64,000 nucleotides of DNA, taken from DATFDN01 sp035685165. GTDB taxonomy: Bacteria > Pseudomonadota > Alphaproteobacteria > Acetobacterales > Acetobacteraceae. Positions 28,660 through 36,426 of this stretch are shown here, piece by piece. The notes below the pieces were generated by a model. It saw nothing but the letters and a program-made list of their open reading frames with translations. It had not been told where the DNA came from and ran no database searches. Made by a program: the position numbers and the translations under genes. The stretch lies in assembly GCA_035685165.1 (NCBI GenBank), contig DASRBI010000017.1, positions 248,001-312,000 on the forward strand, written 5' to 3'. How positions within the stretch are numbered: the first letter of the stretch is position 1; the number at the start of each line of letters is the position of its first letter.

Positions 28660-30149
28660 GGCCGGGACGGCTGGCGGCGCTCGGCGCTGCGCTGCTTTGT
28701 GCCGCCTGCACCGTCGGCCCCGATTACCAGCGCCCGAGTGCTCCGGTGGCAGCCGCCTACAAGGAGCAGAAAGGCTGGAAGCCGGCGGCGCCGAGCGACG
28801 CGATCCCGCGCGGCGCATGGTGGGCGATCTATAATGATCCGCTGCTCGATAGTTTGGAGCGGCAAGTCAACGTCAGCAACCAGACGGTGAAGGAATATGA
28901 GGCCGCCTATCGAAGCGCGGTGGCGCTGACGCACGAGGCGCAGGGCGGGTTGTTTCCCACCCTCAGCGTCACGCCGGACGTGACGCGCTCCAACGGCGGC
29001 GGCGTTCGTAGCCTGGGATCGGGAAGTTCGGGATCCGGTTTTCGCGGCAGTTCGGGGCCGTTCACGGAATACAGCCTGGAGGGCAGCGCGAGCTGGGTGC
29101 CCGACGTGTGGGGGCGCATCCGGCGGCAGGTGGAAAGCCAGGCAGCGGCGGCGCAGGTGAACGCGGCCGACCTGGCGAATGCGCAGCTTTCGGCGCAGGC
29201 GACGCTCGCCACCGACTATTTCGGTTTGCGCTATGAGGACTCGCTGCAACGGCTGCTGGAGCAAACTGTCGCCGCCTATCGCCGCGCGCTGCAGATCACC
29301 GAGAACCAATATAAGGCGGGCACGATTTCGCGTGTCGACGTGGTGACGGCGGAGGCGCAGTTGCAGGGCGTCGTGGCGCAGCTCGCCGGAGTCGGGGTGC
29401 AGCGAGCGCAATACGAGCACGCGATCGCCATGCTAATCGGCAAGACGCCGGATCAGCTTTCGATCCCGTTCTCGCCGCTCCCGAACGCGGTGCCCGTGGT
29501 GCCGGCGGGCGTGCCCTCGACGCTGCTCGAGCGCCGCCCGGACATCGCGGCGGCGGAGCGCGCGATGCAGGAGCAGAACGCGCTCATCGGCTACAATATC
29601 GCGGCCTTTTATCCCACGATCTCGCTCACGGCGACCGGCGGATTCGCGGGCAACCCGATCAGCGGATTGCTGAGCGTCGCCGACAGTTTGTGGTCGATTG
29701 GCGCGAGCGCGACGCAAAACCTGTTCGAGGGCGGGACCCGCACCGCGGCGGTGCAGGCGGCGCGCGCGACCTATGAGCAGGCGGTGGCGACGTACCGGCA
29801 AACCGTGCTGACCGCGTTCCAGCAAGTCGAGGACGAGCTGGCGGCGCTGCGGATTTTGCAGAACCAAGCGGCGGCGGAGGACAACGCGGTGCACGCGGCG
29901 CAGCGCGCGCTCGATGTGGTGCTGAACGAATACCGCGCCGGGACGGTTGCCTATACCTCCGTCATCACCCAGCAGGAGACCTTGCTGAGCGATCAGCAGT
30001 CGGCGCTTGCGGTACAGCAGTCTCGCTTCATCGCGAGTGTCGCGCTGGTGCAGGCGCTCGGCGGCGGGTGGGCTGCGAGCGAGCTGCCGAGCGAGGACAG
30101 CATCACCGGCACGCCCTTGCAGACACTGAGGCGCGTGGCGACGCCGTAG
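28656..30149 (+). CDS. Outer-membrane efflux lipoprotein (OprM/NodT family)
   Basis: A 497-residue TolC-like channel. The leader ends in lipobox L-C-A-A-C, followed by TVGPDYQRP, the classical OprM/NodT N-terminus. Two repeated helical halves carry LLERRPDIAAAERAM and the periplasmic barrel helices. It should complete the tripartite pump with the MdtA- and MdtBC-like proteins. The ATG at 28656 overlaps the mdtC stop (ATGA); a longer frame would start inside mdtC with arginine-rich nonsense. The SafE-like gene on the opposite strand ends 3 bases away. Confidence 0.94.
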   Translation: MRPGRLAALGAALLCAACTVGPDYQRPSAPVAAAYKEQKGWKPAAPSDAIPRGAWWAIYNDPLLDSLERQVNVSNQTVKEYEAAYRSAVALTHEAQGGLFPTLSVTPDVTRSNGGGVRSLGSGSSGSGFRGSSGPFTEYSLEGSASWVPDVWGRIRRQVESQAAAAQVNAADLANAQLSAQATLATDYFGLRYEDSLQRLLEQTVAAYRRALQITENQYKAGTISRVDVVTAEAQLQGVVAQLAGVGVQRAQYEHAIAMLIGKTPDQLSIPFSPLPNAVPVVPAGVPSTLLERRPDIAAAERAMQEQNALIGYNIAAFYPTISLTATGGFAGNPISGLLSVADSLWSIGASATQNLFEGGTRTAAVQAARATYEQAVATYRQTVLTAFQQVEDELAALRILQNQAAAEDNAVHAAQRALDVVLNEYRAGTVAYTSVITQQETLLSDQQSALAVQQSRFIASVALVQALGGGWAASELPSEDSITGTPLQTLRRVATP

Positions 30150-30152
30150 ACT

Positions 30153-30884
30153 TTACGTCGCGGCGAGATCGGTCAGCGCGAGCCCGAGCAGCAGCGCCGC
30201 ATTCGCCGCCATCACCGCCGGGCCGAGCCGGGCGAGCCCTTGTCGCCAGCGGTGACCCGCGGCTTGGCCCGCGATGCCGACCGCGATCAGGGCCGGCGCG
30301 GTGCCCAGGCCGAAGGCGAGCATCGCGGCCGCGCCCGTCGCGGCGCTGCCGGACGCCGCCGCCGCCGTCAGCGCGCCGTACACAAAGCCGCAGGGCAGCA
30401 ACCCGAGCAGCAGGCCGAGCGCGTAGTGGTTTGCCATCCGCCCGCCGTTCAGCCGCACGCCGAGCCGCGCGATGGCCCGCCCGAAGGTGCCGGTGCCGTT
30501 GCTTCGCAGGCGGCCCAGCGCCTGCGCGCCGAAGATCGCCGCCGCGAGGGCGAGCAACGCCGCCGAAAGCCGGGGAAACCATGTGCCATGCAGCAGCGCC
30601 GCCGTAGCCGACGCCGCCAGCGCGCCAAGCGCCGCGTAGGTGGTGAGTCGGCCCAGATGGTAGGGCAGCAGCAAGCCCGCCCGGACCCGCTGCCATTCGC
30701 AGAGGCGCGCGGCGGGCAAACGGGTGAGGCTGTCGGCCACCTGCCCCAGCACGAAGCCGCCACACATCGGCACGCAATGCATGGTGCTGCCGGTCGCGCC
30801 CGCCAGGAACAGCCCGACGAGCAGCCCGCCGTGCAGCGCCTGTGGGCTGCACAGCGATCCGAGCAAGGGGAGCGACGCGGGCAT
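30153..30884 (-). CDS. SafE/TauE-like membrane protein linked to cbb3 oxidase
   Basis: A 243-residue membrane protein with about six hydrophobic helices. The motif MHCVPMCGGFVLGQ near residue 35 and LPCGFVYGAL later (Cys-Gly pairs) mark the SafE/TauE-like subgroup commonly found with cco/fix genes, where a role in copper handling for oxidase assembly has been proposed. It is divergent from the cco operon and shares the FNR/FixK box at 30921, so co-regulation by oxygen is likely. The start at 30884 (MPASLPLLG) is chosen; the frame upstream is antisense to the region of the 72-residue protein. Confidence 0.8.
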   Translation of the reverse strand: MPASLPLLGSLCSPQALHGGLLVGLFLAGATGSTMHCVPMCGGFVLGQVADSLTRLPAARLCEWQRVRAGLLLPYHLGRLTTYAALGALAASATAALLHGTWFPRLSAALLALAAAIFGAQALGRLRSNGTGTFGRAIARLGVRLNGGRMANHYALGLLLGLLPCGFVYGALTAAAASGSAATGAAAMLAFGLGTAPALIAVGIAGQAAGHRWRQGLARLGPAVMAANAALLLGLALTDLAAT

Positions 30885-30918
30885 ATCCCGCGCGGGTAGA
30901 CCGGCGGGCGCACCGGAC

Positions 30919-30936
30919 CATTGATCTCGATCAATG
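30919..30936. promoter_or_regulatory. FNR/FixK-type operator
   Basis: CATTGATCTCGATCAATG is an 18-base perfect palindrome containing TTGAT-N4-ATCAA, the consensus for FNR, Anr and FixK-family regulators. It lies between the divergent SafE-like gene (start 30884) and the cco operon (first ATG 31014), 86 bases from the latter. This predicts activation of both units at low oxygen. Confidence 0.9.
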
Positions 30937-31013
30937 TCGCAGGTGCGAACGCACCGCACTCTTCGCCCCGGTTCGGCGCGTCCGGCGCGCCCCGAGGAAC
31001 GGCGGAGTGGGAA

Positions 31014-31232
31014 ATGGATATTAAGCCGAGCGACTTGGCGGTCGGGCTGATGTGGGTGGTGTTCGGGCTGGCCGGGCTGTTTCTCGCGGCCGGCGCCCGC
31101 GACAATGAGATGTACGTGTTCGGCCTGTCGCTCGCTGGACTCGCCGTCGCGTTCGATGCCGGGCTGATTCGTCGACACTTTAACGAGGTGGATGCGGCGG
31201 CGGCGCGCGCGCGAGCGGCCCGGCATGTCTGA
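31014..31232 (+). CDS. Small two-helix membrane protein before ccoN
   Basis: A 72-residue protein, ATG at 31014 with GGAG upstream. It has two hydrophobic segments (about residues 8-28 and 33-53) joined by A-R-D-N-E-M, and a basic/acidic Arg/Ala-rich tail. I do not recognise a named family. Its end overlaps the ccoN start by 8 bases (ATGTCTGA), so it is translated into the oxidase operon, directly downstream of the FNR box. A role in oxidase assembly or as an extra small subunit is reasonable but only inferred from position. An earlier in-frame ATG at 30921 lies in the operator and is unlikely. Confidence 0.7.
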   Translation: MDIKPSDLAVGLMWVVFGLAGLFLAAGARDNEMYVFGLSLAGLAVAFDAGLIRRHFNEVDAAAARARAARHV

Positions 31233-32703
31233 CGCCGCCCTGCCTGCCGCGCCGGTCGTCTATAACGACGACGTTGTGCGGAAGTTCATGGTCGCTTCCT
31301 TGTTCTGGGCGATCGTGGCGTTCCTGGTCGGCGTCTATCTGGCGACCGAGCTGTCGTGGCCCGCGTTCAACCTCGGCCTGCCGTGGACCAATTTCGGGCG
31401 GCTGAGGCCGGTGCACACATCGGCCGCGATCTTCGCCTTCGGCGGCTCGGCGCTGTTCGGCACCTCGTTCTATGTCGTGCAGCGCACCTGCCGCGCGCGG
31501 CTATGGGGCGGCGACGCGCTCGCCAACTTAATCTTCTGGGGCTACCAGTTCTTCATCGTCATGGCGGCGCTGAGCTATGTGATGGGCTTCAGCAAGAGCC
31601 GCGAATATGCCGAGCCGCCGTGGCACATTGACCTCTGGCTGACCATCGTGTGGGTGGCCTACGCGGCGGTGTTCGTCGGCACGCTGATCAAGCGCCGCGA
31701 GCCGCATATCTATGTCGCCAACTGGTTCTATCTATCGTTCATCCTGACGATTGCCGTCCTGCACATCGTCAACAACCTCACCTGGCCGATTTCGGTCTAT
31801 AGCGCCAGCAGCTATTCCTTCTTCTCTGGCGTGCAGGACGCGCTGGTGCAATGGTGGTACGGCCATAACGCGGTCGGCTTCTTCCTGACCGCCGGCTTTT
31901 TGGGGATGATGTACTACTTCATCCCGAAGGCGGCGAACCGGCCGATCTATTCCTACCGCTTGTCGATCGTGCATTTCTGGTCGCTGATCTTCATCTATAT
32001 CTGGGCCGGACCGCACCACCTGCTGTGGACCGCGTTGCCGGACTGGACGCAAACGCTCGGCATGGTGTTCTCGATCATGCTGTGGATGCCGTCCTGGGGC
32101 GGCATGATCAACGGCATCATGACGCTGTCCGGCGCGTGGGACAAACTCCGCACTGAACCCAGCTTGCGCTTTTTGGTGACGTCGGTCGGCTTCTACGGCA
32201 TGTCCACCTTCGAGGGGCCAGTGATGTCGGTGCGCGACGTCAACGCGCTGTCGCACTACACCGACTGGGGAATCGGACACGTGCATTCTGGTTCGCTCGG
32301 CTGGGTGGCGTTCGTCAGCTTCGGCGCGATGTACTACGTGTTCCCGCGCCTGTGGGGTCGCACGACGCTCTACTCCACGCGCCTGGCCGCCTGGCACTTC
32401 TGGATCGCCACTTTGGGGATCGTTTTCTACATCGTCTCGATGTGGGTGGCCGGCATCACCGAGGGGCTGATGTGGCGTGCCTACGATCAGTACGGGTTCC
32501 TGCAATACTCGTTCATCGAGTCGATCGCGGCGGTGCATCCCTATTTCGTGATCCGCCTGATGGGCGGGCTGATGTTCCTGATCGGCGGGCTGCTGATGGT
32601 CTACAACATCTATCGCACCGCCAGGGGCACAGTCGTCGGGACGCCGGCTCCGGCGCTGCCCGCCGTTGCCCATCCGGTCGAGCTGGCCGTGGCGGGAGAG
32701 TAA
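31225..32703 (+). CDS. ccoN: cbb3-type cytochrome c oxidase subunit I (CcoN)
   Basis: A 492-residue heme-copper oxidase catalytic subunit with about twelve membrane helices. Expected ligand regions are RPVHTSAAIFAFGG (low-spin heme), WYGHNAVGFFLTAGF and WAGPHHLLWT (CuB), and YTDWGIGHVHSG (hemes). It reduces O2 to water with high affinity and pumps protons. The ATG at 31225 lies inside the end of the preceding small gene. ccoO follows 7 bases downstream. Confidence 0.98.
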   Translation: MSDAALPAAPVVYNDDVVRKFMVASLFWAIVAFLVGVYLATELSWPAFNLGLPWTNFGRLRPVHTSAAIFAFGGSALFGTSFYVVQRTCRARLWGGDALANLIFWGYQFFIVMAALSYVMGFSKSREYAEPPWHIDLWLTIVWVAYAAVFVGTLIKRREPHIYVANWFYLSFILTIAVLHIVNNLTWPISVYSASSYSFFSGVQDALVQWWYGHNAVGFFLTAGFLGMMYYFIPKAANRPIYSYRLSIVHFWSLIFIYIWAGPHHLLWTALPDWTQTLGMVFSIMLWMPSWGGMINGIMTLSGAWDKLRTEPSLRFLVTSVGFYGMSTFEGPVMSVRDVNALSHYTDWGIGHVHSGSLGWVAFVSFGAMYYVFPRLWGRTTLYSTRLAAWHFWIATLGIVFYIVSMWVAGITEGLMWRAYDQYGFLQYSFIESIAAVHPYFVIRLMGGLMFLIGGLLMVYNIYRTARGTVVGTPAPALPAVAHPVELAVAGE

Positions 32704-32710
32704 ACCTGAC

Positions 32711-33433
32711 ATGCAACTCCGACACGAAATCTTGGAAAAGAACGCGATCCTGTTGCTGATCGCCTCGCTGTTCGTGGTTCTGGTCGGCGGCATTGTGGAG
32801 ATCGTGCCGCTGTTCACCATCGAAACCACCGTCGAGCCGGTGCAGGGCGTGCGGCCATACTCGCCGCTCGAACTGCGCGGGCGCGACATCTATGTGCGCG
32901 AGGGCTGCTATCTCTGCCACAGCCAGCAGATACGTACGCTGCGTGATGAGGTGGAACGCTACGGCCATTACTCGCTGGCCGCCGAGAGCATGTATGACCA
33001 TCCCTTCCAGTGGGGCAGCAAGCGCATCGGCCCGGATTTGGCGCGGGTCGGCGGCAAATACTCGAACGATTGGCACTACGCGCATTTGGCCAATCCGCAG
33101 GAGATGGTGCCCGAGTCGTTGATGCCGCATTACGCGTTCCTGGCGCAGAACAAGCTGGAAACGGACGACATCGCCGACCGGATGCGTACGCTGCGGAAGG
33201 TCGGCGTGCCGTATACCGACGAGGAGATCGCCAACGCACGGGCCGACCTGCTCGCCCAGGCCGACCCGACGGCGGACGCCTCGGCGCTGCTGAAACGCTA
33301 TCCGAAGGCCAACGTCGTGCCGGGGAGCCCCGACGGGCCGACCGAAATGGACGCGCTGGTCGCCTATCTTCAGATGCTCGGCACCTTGGTCAACTTCGCC
33401 GACCCCGCCACCGAGAAGAGGCTCCAGCAATGA
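32711..33433 (+). CDS. ccoO: cbb3-type cytochrome c oxidase subunit II (CcoO)
   Basis: A 240-residue membrane-anchored monoheme cytochrome c. One N-terminal helix (about residues 11-34) precedes the heme motif C66-Y-L-C69-H70, and the Met ligand region lies near VPESLMPHYAFL. CcoO passes electrons from CcoP to CcoN. It overlaps ccoQ by ATGA. Length and motifs match the family. Confidence 0.98.
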   Translation: MQLRHEILEKNAILLLIASLFVVLVGGIVEIVPLFTIETTVEPVQGVRPYSPLELRGRDIYVREGCYLCHSQQIRTLRDEVERYGHYSLAAESMYDHPFQWGSKRIGPDLARVGGKYSNDWHYAHLANPQEMVPESLMPHYAFLAQNKLETDDIADRMRTLRKVGVPYTDEEIANARADLLAQADPTADASALLKRYPKANVVPGSPDGPTEMDALVAYLQMLGTLVNFADPATEKRLQQ

Positions 33434-33588
33434 CCGCCTCGCTGCTCGCGCTCGCCCACTGGCTGCACCATTACACCGTCGCGGCGATGGTGGCGGTGTT
33501 CGTGGCCACCTTCCTCAGCCTCTACTGGCCCGGCCGCAAGGAACAGGTCGAGCGCCCGGGCCGCATCCCGCTAGAGGACGACGAATAG
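33430..33588 (+). CDS. ccoQ: cbb3 oxidase subunit IV (CcoQ)
   Basis: A 52-residue single-helix protein with a C-terminal W-P-G-R-K motif and acidic tail, exactly where CcoQ is expected. CcoQ stabilises the CcoNOP complex. Its ATG overlaps the ccoO stop (ATGA), and its TAG shares its last base with the GTG of ccoP. It is short enough to be missed by length-filtered gene calling. Confidence 0.92.
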   Translation: MTASLLALAHWLHHYTVAAMVAVFVATFLSLYWPGRKEQVERPGRIPLEDDE

Positions 33589-34460
33589 TGCCGACCAAGA
33601 TCGAAAAGGATGCCTACTCGGGCACCGACACCACCGGGCACGAATGGGACGGGATCAAGGAGCTCAACACGCCGCTGCCCAAATGGTGGGTATGGATTTT
33701 CTTGGCCACCATCGTCTGGGCGGCGGGCTACTGCCTGTTGTTTCCCTCGTTCCCGTATGGTCCTGGCTATTTCCGCGGCTTGCTCGGCTATTCGGCGCGC
33801 ACGCGGGTCGATAACGAGGTCGCCGCCATCAATGCGGCGCGTGCCGCCTCGCTCGACAGGATCGCGGCCCTGCCGTTCGAGCAGATCCGCAAGGATCCGA
33901 AGCTTCTCGAGCTGGCGCTGGTGGATGGCCGGCTCACCTTCGCCAACAACTGCCAGCCGTGCCACGGGCCGGGCGGGCAGGGGCGGCCTGGCTATCCGGC
34001 GCTCGCGGCCGGCGCGTGGATCTGGGGCGGCACGCTCGCCGACATCCAGACCACGGTGACGCACGGTATCCGCAGCGGCGACCCCAACGCGCGGCAAAGC
34101 CAGATGCCGCCCTTCGGGTCGGGCGCGCTGAATCCCGGGCAAATCCAGCAGGTTGCGGACTATGTGTGGACGAAGTTCTACGGCCATCCGGCCGATGGGC
34201 GCGATGTGTCGGCCGGGGCGAAGATCTTCGCCGACAACTGCGCCGCCTGCCACGGCGCCGATGGCCAGGGCAATCGGGAGATGGGCGCCCCGCGGCTGGC
34301 GAGCCATGTGCATCTCTACGGTGACAGCCGCGAGGCGATCGTATCGCAAGTAACCACCCCCCGCAACGGCGTGATGCCGAACTGGAACACGCGGCTCGAT
34401 CCCGCAACCTTAAAGAGCGTCGTGCTTTACGTGCATTCGCTCGGCGGCGGCGAGAACTGA
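33588..34460 (+). CDS. ccoP: cbb3-type cytochrome c oxidase diheme subunit III (CcoP)
   Basis: A 290-residue diheme cytochrome c with a GTG start. The N-terminal part has GHEWDGIKELNTPLPKWW and one membrane helix (about 33-55). Two heme motifs are present, C122-Q-P-C125-H126 and C218-A-A-C221-H222. CcoP accepts electrons from soluble or membrane cytochrome c. It overlaps ccoQ by one base and ccoG by TGATG. Confidence 0.98.
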   Translation: MPTKIEKDAYSGTDTTGHEWDGIKELNTPLPKWWVWIFLATIVWAAGYCLLFPSFPYGPGYFRGLLGYSARTRVDNEVAAINAARAASLDRIAALPFEQIRKDPKLLELALVDGRLTFANNCQPCHGPGGQGRPGYPALAAGAWIWGGTLADIQTTVTHGIRSGDPNARQSQMPPFGSGALNPGQIQQVADYVWTKFYGHPADGRDVSAGAKIFADNCAACHGADGQGNREMGAPRLASHVHLYGDSREAIVSQVTTPRNGVMPNWNTRLDPATLKSVVLYVHSLGGGEN

Positions 34461-35947
34461 TGTCGCGCATCGCCAAGACCGACCGCCAGCTCCGCGAACA
34501 GGCCGCGGCGCACTCCGGCGCGCTCTATGCGAGCCGGGTGCGCGTCTATCCGATGGCCGTGCACGGCGTCATGCGCCGCATCAAGTGGGGTGTGCTGATC
34601 GCCTGCCTGTCCGCTTACTACCTGCTGCCGTGGCTGCGCTGGGACCGCGGTCCGCTGCATCCCAATCAAGCCGTGCTGCTCGACCTTTGGAACGAGCGGT
34701 TCTATTTCTTCGGGCTCGAACTCTGGCCGCAGGACATTTTCTACCTCGCGGGCGCCCTGATCGCGGGCGCGGTGCTCCTCTTTTTCGTCACGAGCCTCGT
34801 CGGTCGCGTGTGGTGCGGCTACACCTGCCCGCAGACCGTTTGGACCGACCTGTTCATGTGGGTCGAGCGTCTGATCGAGGGCGACCGTAACGAGCGGATG
34901 CGGCGCGACGCGCAACCGCTCTCGTTCGAGAAGGTTTGGCGCAAGACGCTGAAGCACGGGCTTTGGCTCGCAATCGCATTCTGGACCGGCGGCGCCTGGA
35001 TCATGTACTACGTCGATGCGCCGACGGTGACTCGCGAATTCTGGACCGGCGCGGCCTCCACCCAGGTTTACGCCTTCATCTTCCTGTTCACTTTCACCAC
35101 CTATTCGCTCGCCGGCTGGGCGCGCGAGCAGGTGTGCACCTACATGTGCCCCTGGCCGCGGTTTCAGTCGGCCATGCTGGACGAGCACAGCTTCACCGTC
35201 ACCTATGAGGCGTGGCGAGGCGAGCCGCGCACGCGCGGCAAGCATGCTGGCGACGCCGGCTCGGCGGGCGACTGCGTCGATTGCCTCGCTTGCATTCATG
35301 CTTGCCCCACCGGAATCGACATCCGCGACGGTATCCAGCTCGAGTGCATCAATTGCGGGCTGTGCATGGATGCCTGCAACCATGTGATGGAGAAGCTCGG
35401 CCGCAGCAAGTGGCTCATAAGCTGGGATACGCTGGCGCGGCAGGCCGCGAAGAAAGAGGGGCGCCCGGCGCCGCTGCGGCTGCTGCGCGCGCGCAGCGTG
35501 ATCTACATCGCCGCGCTCGCGGTGGCGCTGGTCACGACAGCGACGGCGCTGCTCACGCGGCACACGCAGGCGCTGTCTGTGGAGCGCGACCGCGCGCCGC
35601 TTTATGTCATGCTGCCGGATGGCACACTCAGGAACGGCTACACCATCCGTATTCTGAACAAGCGCCGGGAAGTCGGAAACTATGAGTTGGTTCTGCCCGA
35701 TTTCCCCGGCGCCGTGCTCGCGGTCGCGGAGTGGGACTTGCTGCCGGCCGGCAAGCTCGACTTGCCAGTCGGTCCCGATCAGGCCGGCACGTTCCGCGTG
35801 CTGGTGACGGGACGTCCGATGCACCTCGTCGAAGGGGCCCAGCCAGTCGATTTCGTGCTGCGTAATCGCGCCACCGGCGAGACCACCACGTACCGGAGCA
35901 TCTTCATGGGTCCGAAAGGGTTCAGCCCGGCAGTGCAGGCACCATGA
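34460..35947 (+). CDS. ccoG: cbb3 oxidase maturation iron-sulfur protein CcoG (FixG/RdxA)
   Basis: A 495-residue polyferredoxin-like membrane protein. It has several membrane helices, RVWCGYTCPQTVW and VCTYMCPWPRFQSAM in the FixG fold, and two 4Fe-4S clusters in CVDCLACIHACPTG and CINCGLCMDACNH. CcoG has been linked to copper reduction during oxidase assembly. The C-terminal third is an Ig-like periplasmic domain. It overlaps ccoP (TGATG) and ccoH (ATGA). Confidence 0.97.
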   Translation: MSRIAKTDRQLREQAAAHSGALYASRVRVYPMAVHGVMRRIKWGVLIACLSAYYLLPWLRWDRGPLHPNQAVLLDLWNERFYFFGLELWPQDIFYLAGALIAGAVLLFFVTSLVGRVWCGYTCPQTVWTDLFMWVERLIEGDRNERMRRDAQPLSFEKVWRKTLKHGLWLAIAFWTGGAWIMYYVDAPTVTREFWTGAASTQVYAFIFLFTFTTYSLAGWAREQVCTYMCPWPRFQSAMLDEHSFTVTYEAWRGEPRTRGKHAGDAGSAGDCVDCLACIHACPTGIDIRDGIQLECINCGLCMDACNHVMEKLGRSKWLISWDTLARQAAKKEGRPAPLRLLRARSVIYIAALAVALVTTATALLTRHTQALSVERDRAPLYVMLPDGTLRNGYTIRILNKRREVGNYELVLPDFPGAVLAVAEWDLLPAGKLDLPVGPDQAGTFRVLVTGRPMHLVEGAQPVDFVLRNRATGETTTYRSIFMGPKGFSPAVQAP

Positions 35948-36426
35948 GGCAGGTTCGGAGCGAGGCCGCGCGGACGCCGTGGCGTTGGTATCCGCTCGGC
36001 TTGACCGGCGCGATGCTGCTGGTGTTCGCGGTCAACGGCGTGATGGTTTACGATGCGCTGCGCTCCTTTCCGGGCACGGCCGGCGAGGACGGGTTCGATC
36101 TCAGCAACAGCTATAATCGCGTGCTGGACGCGGCGGCGCGGCAGCAGGCGCTCGGCTGGCAGGTCACGGCCCGGCTCGACGGAGCGCACCGTCCGCGGCT
36201 CGTGGCCGTCGATCGTAGCGGCGCTCCGCTCGGCGCGGTTGCCGTGCAGGCGGCTGCGGAGCGCCCCGTGGGGCCGCCCGAGCATACCGAACTTCATTTC
36301 ACGGGCCGCGGTGCGGGCCGGTTCGTTGCCGCCGAAACCCTGGGGCGCGGCCAATGGGTCGTGACGGTCACGATACGGCGCGACGGCCAGGCGATGAGCA
36401 CGACGGCGCGGCTCGTCGTGCCATGA
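35944..36426 (+). CDS. ccoH: FixH/CcoH family protein
   Basis: A 160-residue protein with one N-terminal membrane helix (about 19-37) and a periplasmic domain ending in WVVTVTIRRDGQ, typical of FixH. It contacts CcoN during cbb3 assembly in studied species. SNSYNRVLDAA is a recognisable FixH segment. ATGA overlaps bind it to ccoG and ccoI. Confidence 0.93.
   Translation: MRQVRSEAARTPWRWYPLGLTGAMLLVFAVNGVMVYDALRSFPGTAGEDGFDLSNSYNRVLDAAARQQALGWQVTARLDGAHRPRLVAVDRSGAPLGAVAVQAAAERPVGPPEHTELHFTGRGAGRFVAAETLGRGQWVVTVTIRRDGQAMSTTARLVVP

Noticed and set aside
22814..28818. Long minus-strand frames of 500-700 residues
   Set aside because: They are antisense to the mdtB and mdtC genes and full of His/Arg/Asp runs typical of reverse complements of membrane-protein codons.
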